Assembly: GCF_042453785.1 (NCBI RefSeq)
Contig: NC_091663.1
Location: forward strand, 35,514,001 to 35,578,000
Source of the DNA: Malus domestica
Taxonomy: Eukaryota; Streptophyta; Magnoliopsida; Rosales; Rosaceae
Length of the DNA: 64,000 bases
Direction of reading: 5' to 3'
Shown: positions 1-11,100 of the stretch, one piece after another
Layout: the number at the start of each line of letters is the position of its first letter
Position numbering within the stretch: position 1 is the stretch's first letter
The notes under the pieces: generated by a model
Told to the model about the DNA's origin: nothing
The model's database searches: none
Seen by the model: the letters and a program-made list of their open reading frames with translations, nothing else
Made by a program: the position numbers and the translations under genes

Positions 1-277
1 TCTGTTGGGTTTTATTGCAGAGAGAAAAGGGAATCTGTTGAAGATATCCGTCCGTTCTGTCTCTTCCGTCTGTTCTGTTGAAGAGAAGAGAGAGAGAGAG
101 TCGAAAGAAAAACTGAAAATGGGAGGAAAAGAAAGGCAAATACTAAAGAGAGAGTCTGACAAAAAAAAAGACTAAAGAGAGAGAAGGGGATCTCTCTGCG
201 GAGAGAGAAAGAATAGGAGATCTGTTGATAATAAATGCAAGCCTAGAGCCACTAAATGCAAGCCTAGAAACTAAAAA
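1..277. other. Purine-rich non-coding stretch
   Basis: There are several short GA runs (for example around 80-105 and 170-215) and no convincing coding sequence. The stretch looks like decayed simple repeat or TE DNA ahead of the SINE. Confidence 0.5.
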
Positions 278-290
278 AGTTGTCGGTTTA

Positions 291-455
291 AAGGTCGTAC
301 CCAGTGCACAAGGCTCCCGCTTTACGCAGGGTCTGGGAGAGGTGAATGTCGGCTAGCCTTACCCCCATTTTATGGAGAGGCTGCTCCCAAGTCTCGAACC
401 CGAGACCTACCGCTCATGGGCGAAGGCACTTGCCATCGCACCAAGTGCGACCTCT
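291..455 (-). mobile_element. tRNA-derived SINE (Au-like)
   Basis: Read on the minus strand, the element starts with a tRNA-like 5' region: an A-box-like 'tggtgcgatggcaagtg', then a B-box-like 'ggttcgagact' at about 390-400. It ends in a region resembling the plant Au SINE 3' end ('cttgtgcactgggtacgacc'). A 13-bp direct repeat with one mismatch flanks it: agttgtcggttta at 278-290 and agttatcggttta at 456-468. The promoter boxes, the roughly 165-bp length and the long TSD together support a SINE. The Au-like assignment rests on recall of the 3' end and is less sure. Confidence 0.8.
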
Positions 456-468
456 AGTTATCGGTTTA

Positions 469-827
469 ATTGAAAAAAATAGTTTTTCTTTCAAGTTGGG
501 TTCATTTTGTGGCCCACTATTTTGTTCAAAGAAAAAACAAACTAGGCCCAATATTCTTTGTATAAAATTAGAAAAAAATTCCTAAAATTATACACATATA
601 CTCATGTTTTATAATATGTAGTGTAAATTTATGTATTAGGCCGTTTAGGCTAGCGCTTAGCCGCCTAGGCGCTAGGCGCTAGTCCACCGCCCGACTAGCG
701 CTTAGCGTTTTTTAAAACCTTGATTACACGTGACATTTTATAGTAAGTTGAGTTACTACCTATATTGCTAATTGGTTTTATGGTAGAGCCTCAACTTTCT
801 TCATATTTAATGTGTAAATGTGAATAA
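469..827. other. Non-coding, short GC-rich repeat
   Basis: No gene is seen. A patch at about 638-705 is built from repeats of 'gcgcttag' and 'gcgctagg' in both orientations, which looks like a dispersed-repeat remnant. The rest is AT-rich. Confidence 0.5.
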
Positions 828-832
828 TAAGT

Positions 833-2938
833 TGTTGACCCTAAAAAACTACCAAGCCTACGTGGTGCGCAGGCCGAATAATTAAAAAGCTAACTACGTC
901 CTTCAGTTGTGTGCGGGGCGTGCCAACTCGTCAGTCGAACTCGGCCAAGGAGTAGAATATGTGCGTGGCGTCGGGCGCGCTACTGACTTCTTAATCTTGT
1001 GACTGCGACATAAGAAGGAACACTTCTCGGCCTTCAGGTTCTAGAGCCTAAAGACAAGGCTGCTAGTTCTGCGAAGTTCAAAAATCGTTGGCACCGGATT
1101 CGGTCACAGTGATTATATTCGTAAAAGTATAAGCACGCCGAATCGACACCAAACTATATGGGCATAAGTACTCAAAGCAAATGTGGGTCTTAATCGTAAA
1201 CGTAGTTCGGTCGTCAAAATGCCAAACTCTAAATCCTACTTATGAGTATCTAATCATAAAACAACTCGGCGTTCGATGCGCCGAGCCTAGTAATATGTAA
1301 CACCTCACTTCGCCGAGAAGGCTAATGAGATGACCTCTGCCAATAAGGATTCGAAAATCCTTCTCGACCGAGATTTGGATAGATAATTAGTCGGCCTCGA
1401 CGCAGTGCTGTTTATCCAAAATGAAGGTGTTTTGCGATCGGCTGATTCTACGGCAACAATACTGTTTATCCAAGCTGAAGATGTTCGCTGATTGCCTTCA
1501 CAGTACTGTTTATCCAAACTGAAGATGTGTCAGTGAAAAATAAAAATCTCAAGGTTGTTGAGAGGTTTCGCGTAGAGCGAGAGTTTGCGCATAGCAATTT
1601 GTGTGTTGAGTTGGAAGGGATCTCAATGTTGCATGTGACTCTGTATTTATAGTGGCTGTCTTTTGCTTGGCACATCCTGATAGCTTTGTAGAGTCCAACT
1701 ACAACTCTAACTCTATGAAACTGAAATTGATCCGTGTGAAATGCCAAGGCATATCCTTCAAATTTCGTGACTTTTCAAACAAAATAAAGCCTATCCAAGC
1801 TTTATCACATCAGATCAGAGGCCTAGCTCACCTAGGCTTCTTATCTCATCATCAAAACTCCATCAGTGGCTTTTAAACCCATCTGACTAGATCCATCATT
1901 ATGCAAAAAGGCCTAGTCTACCTAGGCTTGTCTCATCATCACCAAAAGCCATTATCTTTATTGTCGCATGCATCCTGACCTTATCTAAATGAATTTCAAA
2001 TTCATTTCTAGCTTCCAAGTGCCGTTAGACATCCCAAATCAATTCGAACTGTACTGCTTGCTTGGGATATAATTCGCATCCTATTTATCCAAACTGAAGA
2101 TGTGTCAGCAAAAAATAAAAATCTCAAGGTTGTTGAGAGATTTCGTGTAGAGCGAGAGTTTGCGCAGGCCTAGTGTTATTTATCCAAATTGAAGATGTGT
2201 TAGCGAAAAATAAAAATCTCAAGGTTGTTGAGATGTTGCGCGTAGAGCGAGAGTTTGCGCAGGGCAGTTTGTGTGTTGAGTTTAAGGGGGTCTCAATGTT
2301 GCATGCGACTCTATATTTATAGTGGTTGTCTTTATCTTGGGCACAGCCTGATAGCGTTGTAGAGTCTAACTGCAACTCTAACTCTGTGAAACTAAAATTG
2401 ATCCGTGTGAAATGCCAATGCATATCCTTCAGATTTCGTGACTTTTCAAACAAAATAAAGCCTATATAAGCTTTATCACATCACATCGGAGGCCTAACTC
2501 ACCTAGGCTTCTTATCTCATCATCAAAACTCCATTAGTGGCTTTTAAACCCATCTGACTAGATCCATCATTATGTAAAAAGGCCTAGTCTACCTAGGCTT
2601 GTCTCATCATCACCCAAAGCCATCATCTTTATTGTCGCTTGCATCCTGACCCTATCTAAATGAATTTCAAATTCATTTCTAGCTTCCAAGTGCCGTCAGA
2701 CATCCCAAATCAATTCGAATTGTACTGCTTGCTTGGGATATAATTCGCAGCCTATTTATCTGGTTGAAAAAGATGCTAAGATAATTCATATTAAAAGATA
2801 ATTATTATGATAAAGACCAAAATATTATCATTTAACAATAACAAAAATTATCTCCACTTTTTCATCCGACGGTTGAGAATTATACTCCCTCAACGGCCTT
2901 GATTACAAGGGCCGATGGTGTAAATTTGGGTCCAAACA
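833..2938 (-). mobile_element. Solo LTR, about 2.1 kb, with internal duplication
   Basis: The element begins TGTTGACCC and ends GGTCCAAACA, and is bounded by a perfect 5-bp TSD (taagt at 828-832 and 2939-2943). No retroviral-type genes lie inside, so it is best read as a solo LTR. A related copy sits at 31432-32418. A TATA-like 'ctataaata' lies on the minus strand near 1645 and again near 2310, suggesting minus orientation. About 1505-2075 is repeated, with divergence, at 2080-2760, and a shorter block is repeated again at about 2175-2260. This makes the copy twice as long as its relative. Confidence 0.8.
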
Positions 2939-2943
2939 TAAGT

Positions 2944-3950
2944 TCATAACCTTCTTTAAAAAATTAGCTTATAAACAGGTGGTCAGGTTTTTACAAATAA
3001 CAAGTTCATAACATTCTTTACAAATATTAGTTAATAATACTTCAATCCAACCTAACTCACATATTAGACAGACAATCAGATTTTTACTCATAAGTAAATT
3101 TTAAAGTTTATAACCCAACCCAACCCAGTTGGTTGAGTTAGTTGGTGAACCCACTAAATGTCCAAACCAACCCAATCTGATTCTGATCGCAAATTTGATT
3201 GGATCCCTAAATTACAAAACTTGGACAAATGATATGTTGGTAAGATTCTATAAATCCAATCTGATATGTACCTGTTTGGTAAGAACAAAAAAGAGAACAA
3301 TTTACATAAAATTAGTGTATTATTACATAGCGTCCTCATCCAATGATAAATGTCATGTATTGAAAAGTCTGACAATGTCAATATATTATTAAACAAGATA
3401 TCACGATGATAGTGAACTCATCCAATACAAGGACTCTTTTAAGATGTCAATTACCATTTACTATTGAAAAAAGAGCATTATTGTTTGTAAAATGTGCAAA
3501 GCTCCACCTAATTGTGTTGGGTAAACAAAAGCTTAAATTTTGTTCTCTAGGGTAATAAGTAATTTTACAAGTAAAACAAAACAAATAAAAACGGGAAGCG
3601 GGAAGCGGGCAATTAATAAGAGAGAGAAACGAATGCCACTCGGGTGCTGCGAACCCGATTTTATTCGATCCACAACAAAACCCTAAATTTTCCTCTTCAG
3701 CTTTGGATTAATTAATAAAATTAATTACTCATCCCCTGCAGCAATGGAGTTCAAAAAATTAATATTTAATTCCCTTCTTTCCTTTAACCAAATTAACATG
3801 CGAACCATTAGAACAAGCTTAAATTGATTCAGTCAGTGAAATGACACCCACATGAGATTAGGAAATAAAAATCAATTTTTTACTTTTCGCATGAGGAAGA
3901 TTTAGAGAGATTTTCAAAAATTCACTAGGAACCCTACTTATCTATCAATC
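2944..3950. other. Intergenic, upstream of MADS-like gene
   Basis: This AT-rich DNA contains a short run of 'cccaac' units near 3115-3190. Nothing coding is supported. The part from about 3500 is the probable upstream region of the MADS-like gene. Confidence 0.5.
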
Positions 3951-3957
3951 TATAAAT
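3951..3957 (+). promoter_or_regulatory. TATA box of MADS-like gene
   Basis: The sequence 'tataaat' lies about 130 bp upstream of the ATG at 4083, a usual plant spacing allowing a leader of roughly 100 bases. This is sequence pattern only. Confidence 0.45.
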
Positions 3958-4082
3958 TTACCATAACCATTCATGTTTTTTTTTTTAACAAGCTCTTCAA
4001 CATTCAGCTCTCAAATTCTTTCTGTACTCTGGTTTCCTCGTTTTTCGATCACTTTCTCCTCGTTTGAATTCCGGCGAAGTCA

Positions 4083-5234
4083 ATGGTGCGACGGGAGGAG
4101 AACCGGAAGCGCAAAAAACTGTGCGAAATCAGTTCGCTATGCCACAAAAGGCACCAGACGCTGCACAAGAAAGCTGAGGAGCTCGAGGATATCGATGCGA
4201 AGGTTTGCATTGTTTCTTATGATGTCGATGGTAATTTAGGGGTCTGGCCGGAAGACGAGCGCAAGGCTCGAGCCATCATGATGAAGTTCAAAGAAGCTGA
4301 TGCGAAAGCAAGCTTATCACCATTGCGTAGAGGAACGGAGGTCAGGATTTCGGATATGCTGGGAGGCAAGATAAATAAGGTGGAAGGAAAAAACAAGGGT
4401 AAGATGAAAGGAAAAAAGAAGGATTTCGAGGGATTTGATGATCGCTGCGAGAAGGGTTTTGAGGGTTTTGAGGATCGTGGCGAGAAGGGTTTGGCAATGT
4501 GGGATGATGAGCATTTAGGGCAGCTGGGTGAGTTGCAAAGGGATTCGTGGTGGAGTATAACTAGGGTTATGGAGAGTTGTATACAAATTGCGGATGAGAT
4601 GGTCCAATCAATATTACTTGACGGGCAAGCTATTCAGCCTTATGATTTCAACAATGTTATGGCCACCACTCCAAATTTCCCAGTAAATTCTGAACCAGCC
4701 GGTCCAAAGTTGCCAATTTCCGGAGATAATTATCACGACAAAAACCGTATTGTTAGTGTTGATAATGTCGGATTTTCTTCTGAAGTTGGGAGTGATGGTC
4801 GTGGCGATGTCAATAATACTTATGCTTATAATCCATGGGTGAATTATATTAATTTGGGGGATGATTTTGATTACGGGGATTCTGGTGAGATGGGAGAGAA
4901 GATTAACAATATTAATAATGATTATCAGCTTGATAATTATAATCCTCCATTGATGGACTCTTTAGCACAGAGCTCCAACATTTACAGTGAGAATCAGTCA
5001 TATTTTGAGGCAGCGGACAACCTTGCTGCAAATTTGATGGGATTTGAGGGGTGTGCTGAAAATAATAATATCCATGTTGGCAGTATTATTAACCCACCAC
5101 AAACCCTAATTAGCTCATGGGGTAAGGATTTGACTCACGTTCATCAACCAATGATACCCAAACGTCAGGAGGCAGTGTCGTTTCCAGTCTGGCCACAGCC
5201 CTTGCAATCTGCTCAGATGTCCAACATTTTTTAG
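4083..5234 (+). CDS. Type I MADS-box-like transcription factor
   Basis: This intronless gene encodes 383 aa. Residues 1-70 look like a divergent MADS domain: a basic start (VRREENRKRKK), a Lys/His-rich helix with HKRHQTLHKKAEEL at 21-34, a beta region VCIVSYDVDG at 41-50, then WPEDERKARAIMMKF at 55-69. The 'D-G-x-x-x-x-W-P-x-D' arrangement resembles type I MADS proteins, perhaps the M-beta group; these are DNA-binding nuclear proteins often tied to gametophyte or seed development. There is no K domain. Residues near 113-135 hold two copies of an 11-aa acidic unit (FEGFDDRCEKG and FEGFEDRGEKG). The rest is Asn- and acid-rich, typical of a low-complexity C-terminus. The start at 4083 places the basic region at the N-terminus. 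The family is fairly sure; the subgroup is not. Confidence 0.7.
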   Translation: MVRREENRKRKKLCEISSLCHKRHQTLHKKAEELEDIDAKVCIVSYDVDGNLGVWPEDERKARAIMMKFKEADAKASLSPLRRGTEVRISDMLGGKINKVEGKNKGKMKGKKKDFEGFDDRCEKGFEGFEDRGEKGLAMWDDEHLGQLGELQRDSWWSITRVMESCIQIADEMVQSILLDGQAIQPYDFNNVMATTPNFPVNSEPAGPKLPISGDNYHDKNRIVSVDNVGFSSEVGSDGRGDVNNTYAYNPWVNYINLGDDFDYGDSGEMGEKINNINNDYQLDNYNPPLMDSLAQSSNIYSENQSYFEAADNLAANLMGFEGCAENNNIHVGSIINPPQTLISSWGKDLTHVHQPMIPKRQEAVSFPVWPQPLQSAQMSNIF

Positions 5235-5657
5235 AAATATATTTTGGTACGTCCAAGACAAGCATATAACTACAGCTTTAATATAGTTAATGTGGAACTC
5301 ACATGTATTAGAGAAAGTTTTGCATGTTTAATTAACATTAATCTTTATCATATTTTGTTCGTTTAAATATGTTTGTTTGTTTGTTTGTTTTTTTTTTTTT
5401 TTTTTTTTTGTGAACATTGGACATCATTAACTAACACTGCTACATAACAAGCCATTCTTGGCGTTCTTAAAAAAATTGGAAGTTGGACATTATTCATTGG
5501 TTTAAAAAAAAATTAAGGGCGGGAATTTTGCCACTGCACTTTTCCTATCGGTAATAAGTTAGTGTAAATTATATCTGGCGTTTATTGACATTGTACTGCA
5601 TTGTTATCTGACATTACCTAAATCACATGTCGGAAATATCTTATCCAACAAGATATT
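5235..5657. other. 3' flank of MADS-like gene
   Basis: This holds the probable 3'UTR, followed by a long T run at about 5388-5410. No further gene is seen. Confidence 0.4.
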
Positions 5658-5666
5658 GTATTAAAC

Positions 5667-5855
5667 GGAAAGGGATCCTCTCCGGATCCCTTCCACCAAA
5701 TCAAGGGATCCAGGCCCTTGAAATTTGATCCAATGGCTAAAGTTATTATAACTTTTAAAGGCCCTCCTGTTTGTAGCCGTTTGATCAAATTTCAAGGTCC
5801 CGGATCTATTGATTTGGTGGATTTGGTGGAAAGGATCCGGAGATGATCCCTTTCC
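5667..5855. mobile_element. Mutator-type MITE, 189 bp
   Basis: Inverted termini begin 'ggaaagggatc' at the left and read the same on the opposite strand at the right, continuing for over 30 bp with few mismatches. A perfect 9-bp TSD (gtattaaac) lies at 5658-5666 and 5856-5864. A 9-bp TSD is characteristic of Mutator-superfamily insertions. There is no coding capacity. Confidence 0.8.
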
Positions 5856-5864
5856 GTATTAAAC

Positions 5865-6112
5865 CATCACCACTCTCCAACACATTAAGCTAATTTTATA
5901 GTGGTGTAATTTTCTGTTCGTGAATATTTTGTAGGCTTCATGTCGCTGCAGCAAGACGTGGAGTTCCCTTGACATCATGAAGAGAGAGCAGCTACCACTT
6001 AATTGCTTTCTAGCATTGAGCTTATTAATTCCATAGATAAGTAGAAGGAAGAGACATAAAGACCATGTAGAAGAATGAATTAACTGTTCCAATTAGTGAT
6101 AATTGTCTTTTT

Positions 6113-6151
<39 letters not shown>

Positions 6152-7099
6152 GGGTTTTAACTATGCTAAATATTTGTTGTAGATCATGAAATTTTACTTA
6201 TTGACTCCAATTTTGTTTTTTTGGTGAGAAAAGAGCGATAGCTATATGTACTAAGTTGTTAAAAAAACCAACAATCTAATACAAATCGAGGAACCAATGA
6301 CCTAACTTACATAGAAAGATTAAGCGAGCTAAACTACTTTATGGTTCAGTTGCTTACTAAGCTAGCTAAAAAGCTATTATATAATGAACCAAAACCACTG
6401 ATAAAAAGCTCGCGGTCACCCTAAAAAATATTTCCTTCTAAAAATAACTTAAACTCAAGTATTACAATTCTCGAGTAAATCATTAGATCTAAGATCATGA
6501 TACTCTTCAAACCACGTAAAGCAATTACCTATATGCAAGGCAAAGCGAGTACAACGTGGGATTGAGAAAACCAAATTATCAACTGGAAATGCATGCAAAC
6601 TAAATATATATGGAAAGGGGTGTTCTATTCACGCACCTCTTTTTGTTTCCTATACACTCTCTTAATTTGTAGCCATCAGATCGACTAAATTAAAGAAGAA
6701 AATAAAAAATTAACAAAAAGTGTATGAGAAGTAAAAGGGTGTGTAGATATGGTAATAGGGATTAAACGTAAAAAGAAAATGTTTTGGAGATTGCTCAAGT
6801 TCCTCAATCACTCGGTGGCTTAATATGTAACTAAGAATAGAGCATTCCATGTATAGAGAGATTTTTCAATGTGTCCGGAATATAAGCACATACGTTATAT
6901 GTTTCATACAAGTGGAGAGATACTTGAAAAAAAAAAAACTTTTTTTTACTTGTATATTAACATATAACATATCACTCCATATTCCGAGCACATTGAAAAA
7001 TCTCCCCCATAAATGGAGATGGTGTTTTTAGAAACGTTGTTTAATGCATGAGTACCTTTATTATTCTCAAGCCTTTACATGCTAAGAAACGTGTAGATT
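5865..7099. other. Intergenic with AT microsatellite and hairpin
   Basis: An (AT) run lies at about 6116-6149. About 6857-7007 forms an imperfect inverted repeat: 'gagatttttcaatgtg' at the left is matched by 'cacattgaaaaatctc' at the right, so it is probably another small MITE; its TSD is not clear. No gene is seen. Confidence 0.5.
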
Positions 7100-7234
7100 G
7101 ACATAAATACGACATGAAACATGAATGCGACACAAATCTAACTAAAATAATTGGGTAAAAATGAATCTGACTCACTGCTACCCCTCTCAATAAATAATAA
7201 ATAAATAAATAAAACTCCTTTTATTGTGGCATTT
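7100..7234. repeat. Left arm of outer inverted repeat
   Basis: On the opposite strand this segment reads much like 12838-12960, with shared blocks such as 'agatttgtgtcgc', 'ttacccaatta' and 'cacaataaaagga'. Together the two arms enclose the whole hAT-like and tandem-repeat block. Confidence 0.6.
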
Positions 7235-7506
7235 AACTTGCTTTACGTTAGTGAATAGGCTCAAACTTTCGAATCATGGCAGATTGCGCTTTATCACAAT
7301 TACAGTAAACAATAATGATTATGCATTTTGTTGCATGTTTTTTTGTTAAAAATCATGACAGTTTATTGCAATTACGATAGAGCATAATCTGCCATGATGC
7401 GGAAGTTAAGCTCTTAATTCCTTTTTGTACGTTAAAAAGCATTTTATAATTTAGCAAATGTATACAGTTAATGCCAAATAATATACCTACTCACTAACTT
7501 AAAGCA
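7235..7506. mobile_element. Foldback MITE inserted in left arm
   Basis: The ends are inverted: 'ttgctttacgttagtga' at the left matches the complement of 'tcactaacttaaagcaa' at the right. A second inverted pair (about 7270-7310 and 7365-7405, containing 'catggcagatt' and 'aatctgccatg') lies inside. Removing this block would bring the left outer arm directly against 'ggcctggcaa', exactly as at the right end. Borders are approximate. Confidence 0.5.
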
Positions 7507-8140
7507 AAGGCCTGGCAAACGGGTCGTGTCAGTCGTGTTCGTGTCGTTTTCGTGTAACACATGTTATCTTAACGGGTCGTGTCGTGTCACACCCGTTATC
7601 TTAACGGGTCCTTAACAGGTCGTGTCACTTTACCCAACGGGTAAAGTGACCCGACCCGTTATAACCCGTTAAGAAAAATATATTTTTTTTCTTAAATTTG
7701 CACATACCACACATTGCCACATAAATATTACTTCAAAACATTAAAACACATTTGTCGTTTAAGTACTACATCTACACTCGAAAATAAGAGCCTAATAAAA
7801 AAATAATACATACACTACTAATCTATTACAAATTTTAAATGTGCAAGGATATGCAAAATGAAACAGTTTTTGTTTTCAAGGTTGTGAAATCTTTCTCAAA
7901 AGTTTAAACCTCAATTTACAAAATCCTCGATTTACATCGATCATCATGAAATTGCATTGGAACTTTGGCTTGATCTATTGCCTTCAAGAGTTATGTTGAT
8001 GATGTTTTCAGTAAGGTTTTCCACGTCATAACTATCTTCTGCATAAACTAAGCATAAAAAAACCAAGCATTAAAAATCATTCAAATTATGAGAAGTTTAC
8101 CAAAATAATTATGAAAAAAAATAAAACAATAGTACTATAC

Positions 8141-11100
8141 CATACTTTTATTAAGTATAAACATAAGATTTTGTGGTATCCACTAGTGTAAATATTTTAA
8201 ATTGAAGATCGAATTCAATCATTGTATTCATATAAGGTCAAGGAGTGTAGTTGTAAAAAATCATCAAAATCGGAGTTAAATTAACCGTTAAATCGTGATT
8301 TTTCGTTTATAACCGTTGAAAAGTTTTGTCCCGTTACGTGCTCTCTGAATGTTTGTTTTTTGCAATTTTTGGCGTATGCGATCTCGAAATATATACAAAC
8401 ATGTTTGACGGTTAGATCATTGAAACTAGTTTCGTAGAATTTGTATCCCATCAAAACAATAGATTCACTAATACTTAAGAGTTTATTCATACTTTTATTA
8501 AGTATAACATAAGATTTTGTGGTTTCCACTAGTGTAAATATTTTAAATTGAAGATCGAATTCAATCATTGTATTCATATAGGGTCAAGGAGTGTAGTTGT
8601 AAAAAATCATCAAAATCGGAGTTAAAATGACCGTTAAATCGTGATTTTTCGTTTATAACCGTCGAAAAGTTTTGTCCCGTTACTTGATCTCTGAATTTTG
8701 TTTTTTTCAATTTTTGGTGTATGCAATCTCGAAGTATATATAAACATGTTTGACGGTTGGATCATTGAAACTAGTTTCGTAGAATGAGTATCCCATCAAA
8801 ACAATAGATTCACTAATACTTAATAGTTTATTCATACTTTTATTAAGTATAGTATAAGATTTTGTGGTATCCACTAGTGTAAATATTTTAAATTGAAGAT
8901 CGAATTCAATCATTGTATTCATATAGGGTCAATGAGTGTGGTTGTAAAAAAACATCAAAATCAGAGTTAAAATGACCGTTAAATCGTGATTTTTCGTTTA
9001 TAACCGTCGAAAAGTTTTGTCACGTTACTTGATCTCTGAATGTTTGTTTTTTGTAATTTTTGACGTATGCGATCTTGAAGTATATACAAACATGTTTAAC
9101 GGTTGGATCTTTGAAACTAGTTTCGTAGAATGAGTATTCCATCAAAACAATAGATTCACTAATACGTAATAATTTATTCATACTTTTATCAAGTATAATA
9201 TAAGATTTTGTGGTTTCCACTAGTGTAAATATTTTAAATTGAAGATCGAATTCAATCATTGTATTCATATAAGGTCAAGGAGTGTAGTTGCAAAAAATCA
9301 TCAAAATCAGAGTTAAAATGACCGTTAAATCGTGATTTTTCTTTTTATAACTGTCGAAAAGTTTTGTCCCGTTAATTGATATCTGAATGTTTGTTTTTTG
9401 TAATTTTTTACGTATGCGATCTCGAAGTATATACAAACATGTTTGACGGTTGGATCTTTGAAACTAGTTTCGTAGAATGAGTATCCCATCAAAACAATAG
9501 ATTCACTAATACTTAATAGTTTATTCATACTTTTATTAGGGTAAAAGACTGTTTACTACCCTAATGTTTCGTGGTTTTCAACATTTAGTACATCAAGTTT
9601 TTTTCGTCTCAGAGTCATACCTAAAGTGTAAATTTTGGGACAGTCTCATACATCCGTTAGTCAAACTGTTAAGTTTTTCGTTAACTGTGACGTGGCGCAC
9701 TGATTGGGCGCCACGTGTCATCCACGTTTTTTTTTTTTTTTTCTTTCTTTTCTTTTCTTCTTCTTCCTTCTTTTTCTTCTTCCTCCGACTGCAACTTTCT
9801 GTTTTTTTTTTTTTTTTTTTTTTTTTGCTTCTTCCTTTTCCTTCTTCCTTCCTTCCTCCTTCCTTTCCCTTTCTTCCCCTTCTTCCTTCTTCTTCCTTCT
9901 TCTTCCTTCTTCTTCCTCCGAAATCTGGGGAATGTTTTTTTTTTTCTTTTTTTTCTTTCTTCTTCTTCTTCTTCCTCAAAAAAAAAAAAAAAAAAAAAAA
10001 ACACTTTCATCTTCCCCCAAATTCGGAGGAAGAAGAAGAAGAACGAAGAAGGGGAAGGAAGAAGGAGAAGAAGGAGGAAGAAAAAAAAAAATTGAATCTG
10101 GCCAGATTCGGAGGAAGAAGAAGAAGAAGAAGAAGAAGAAGAAGAAGGAAGGAGGAAAGAAGAAGAAGAAGAAGAAGAAGAAGAGGAAGAAAAGATAAAA
10201 GTGTTTTTTTTTTTTTTTGAGGAAGAAGAAGAAGAAGGAGGAAGAAGAAGAAGAAAGAAAGAAAAAAAAAAAAACAAACTTCCCCAGATTTCGGAGGAAG
10301 AAGAAGAAGAAGAAGAAGGAGAAGGAAGAAGAAGGAAGAAGGAGGAAGAAGAAGAAAGAAAAAAAAAAAAAAAAAAAAAAACATTCCCCAGATTTCAGAG
10401 GAAGAAGAAGGAAGAAGAAGGAAGAAGGGGAAGAAAGGGAAAGGAAGGAGGAAGGAAGGAAGAAGCAAAAAAAAAAAAAAAAAAAAACGTGGATGACACG
10501 TGGCGCCCAGTCAGTGCGCCACGTCACAGTTAACGAAAAACTTAACAGTTTGACTAACGGATGTATGAGACTGTCCCAAAATTTACACTTTAGGTATGAC
10601 TCTAAGACGAAAAAAACATGATGTACTAAATGTTGAAAACCACGAAACATGAGGGTAGTAAACAGTCTTTTACCCCTTTTATTAAGTATAACATAAGATT
10701 TTGTGGTATCCACTAGTGTAAATATTTTAAATTGAAGATTGAATTCAATCATTGTATTCATATAAGGTCAAGGAGTGTAATTATAAAAAATCATCAAAAT
10801 CGGAGTTAAATTAACCGTTAAATCGTGATTTTTCGTTTATAACCGTCGAAATGTTTTGTCCCGTTACTTGCTCTCTGAATTTTTTTTTTGCAATTTTTGG
10901 CGTATGCGATCTCGAAATATATACAAACATGTTTGACGGTTGGATCATTGAAACTAGTTTCGTAGAATGAGTATCCCATTAAAACAATAAATTCACTAAT
11001 ACTTAAGAGTTTATTCATACTTTTATTAAGTATAACATAAGATTTTGTGGTATCCACTAGTGTAAATATTTTAAATTGAAGATCGAATTCAATCATTGTA

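Noticed and set aside
7944..8052. Minus-strand open stretch as a definite hAT transposase C-terminus
   Set aside because: Position and stop fit, but I cannot recognise a diagnostic motif, so it is only mentioned as possible.
9564..10761. Long frames rich in Phe/Ser, Glu/Lys or Arg on both strands
   Set aside because: They follow from the polypurine/polypyrimidine core of a foldback element and have no domain content.
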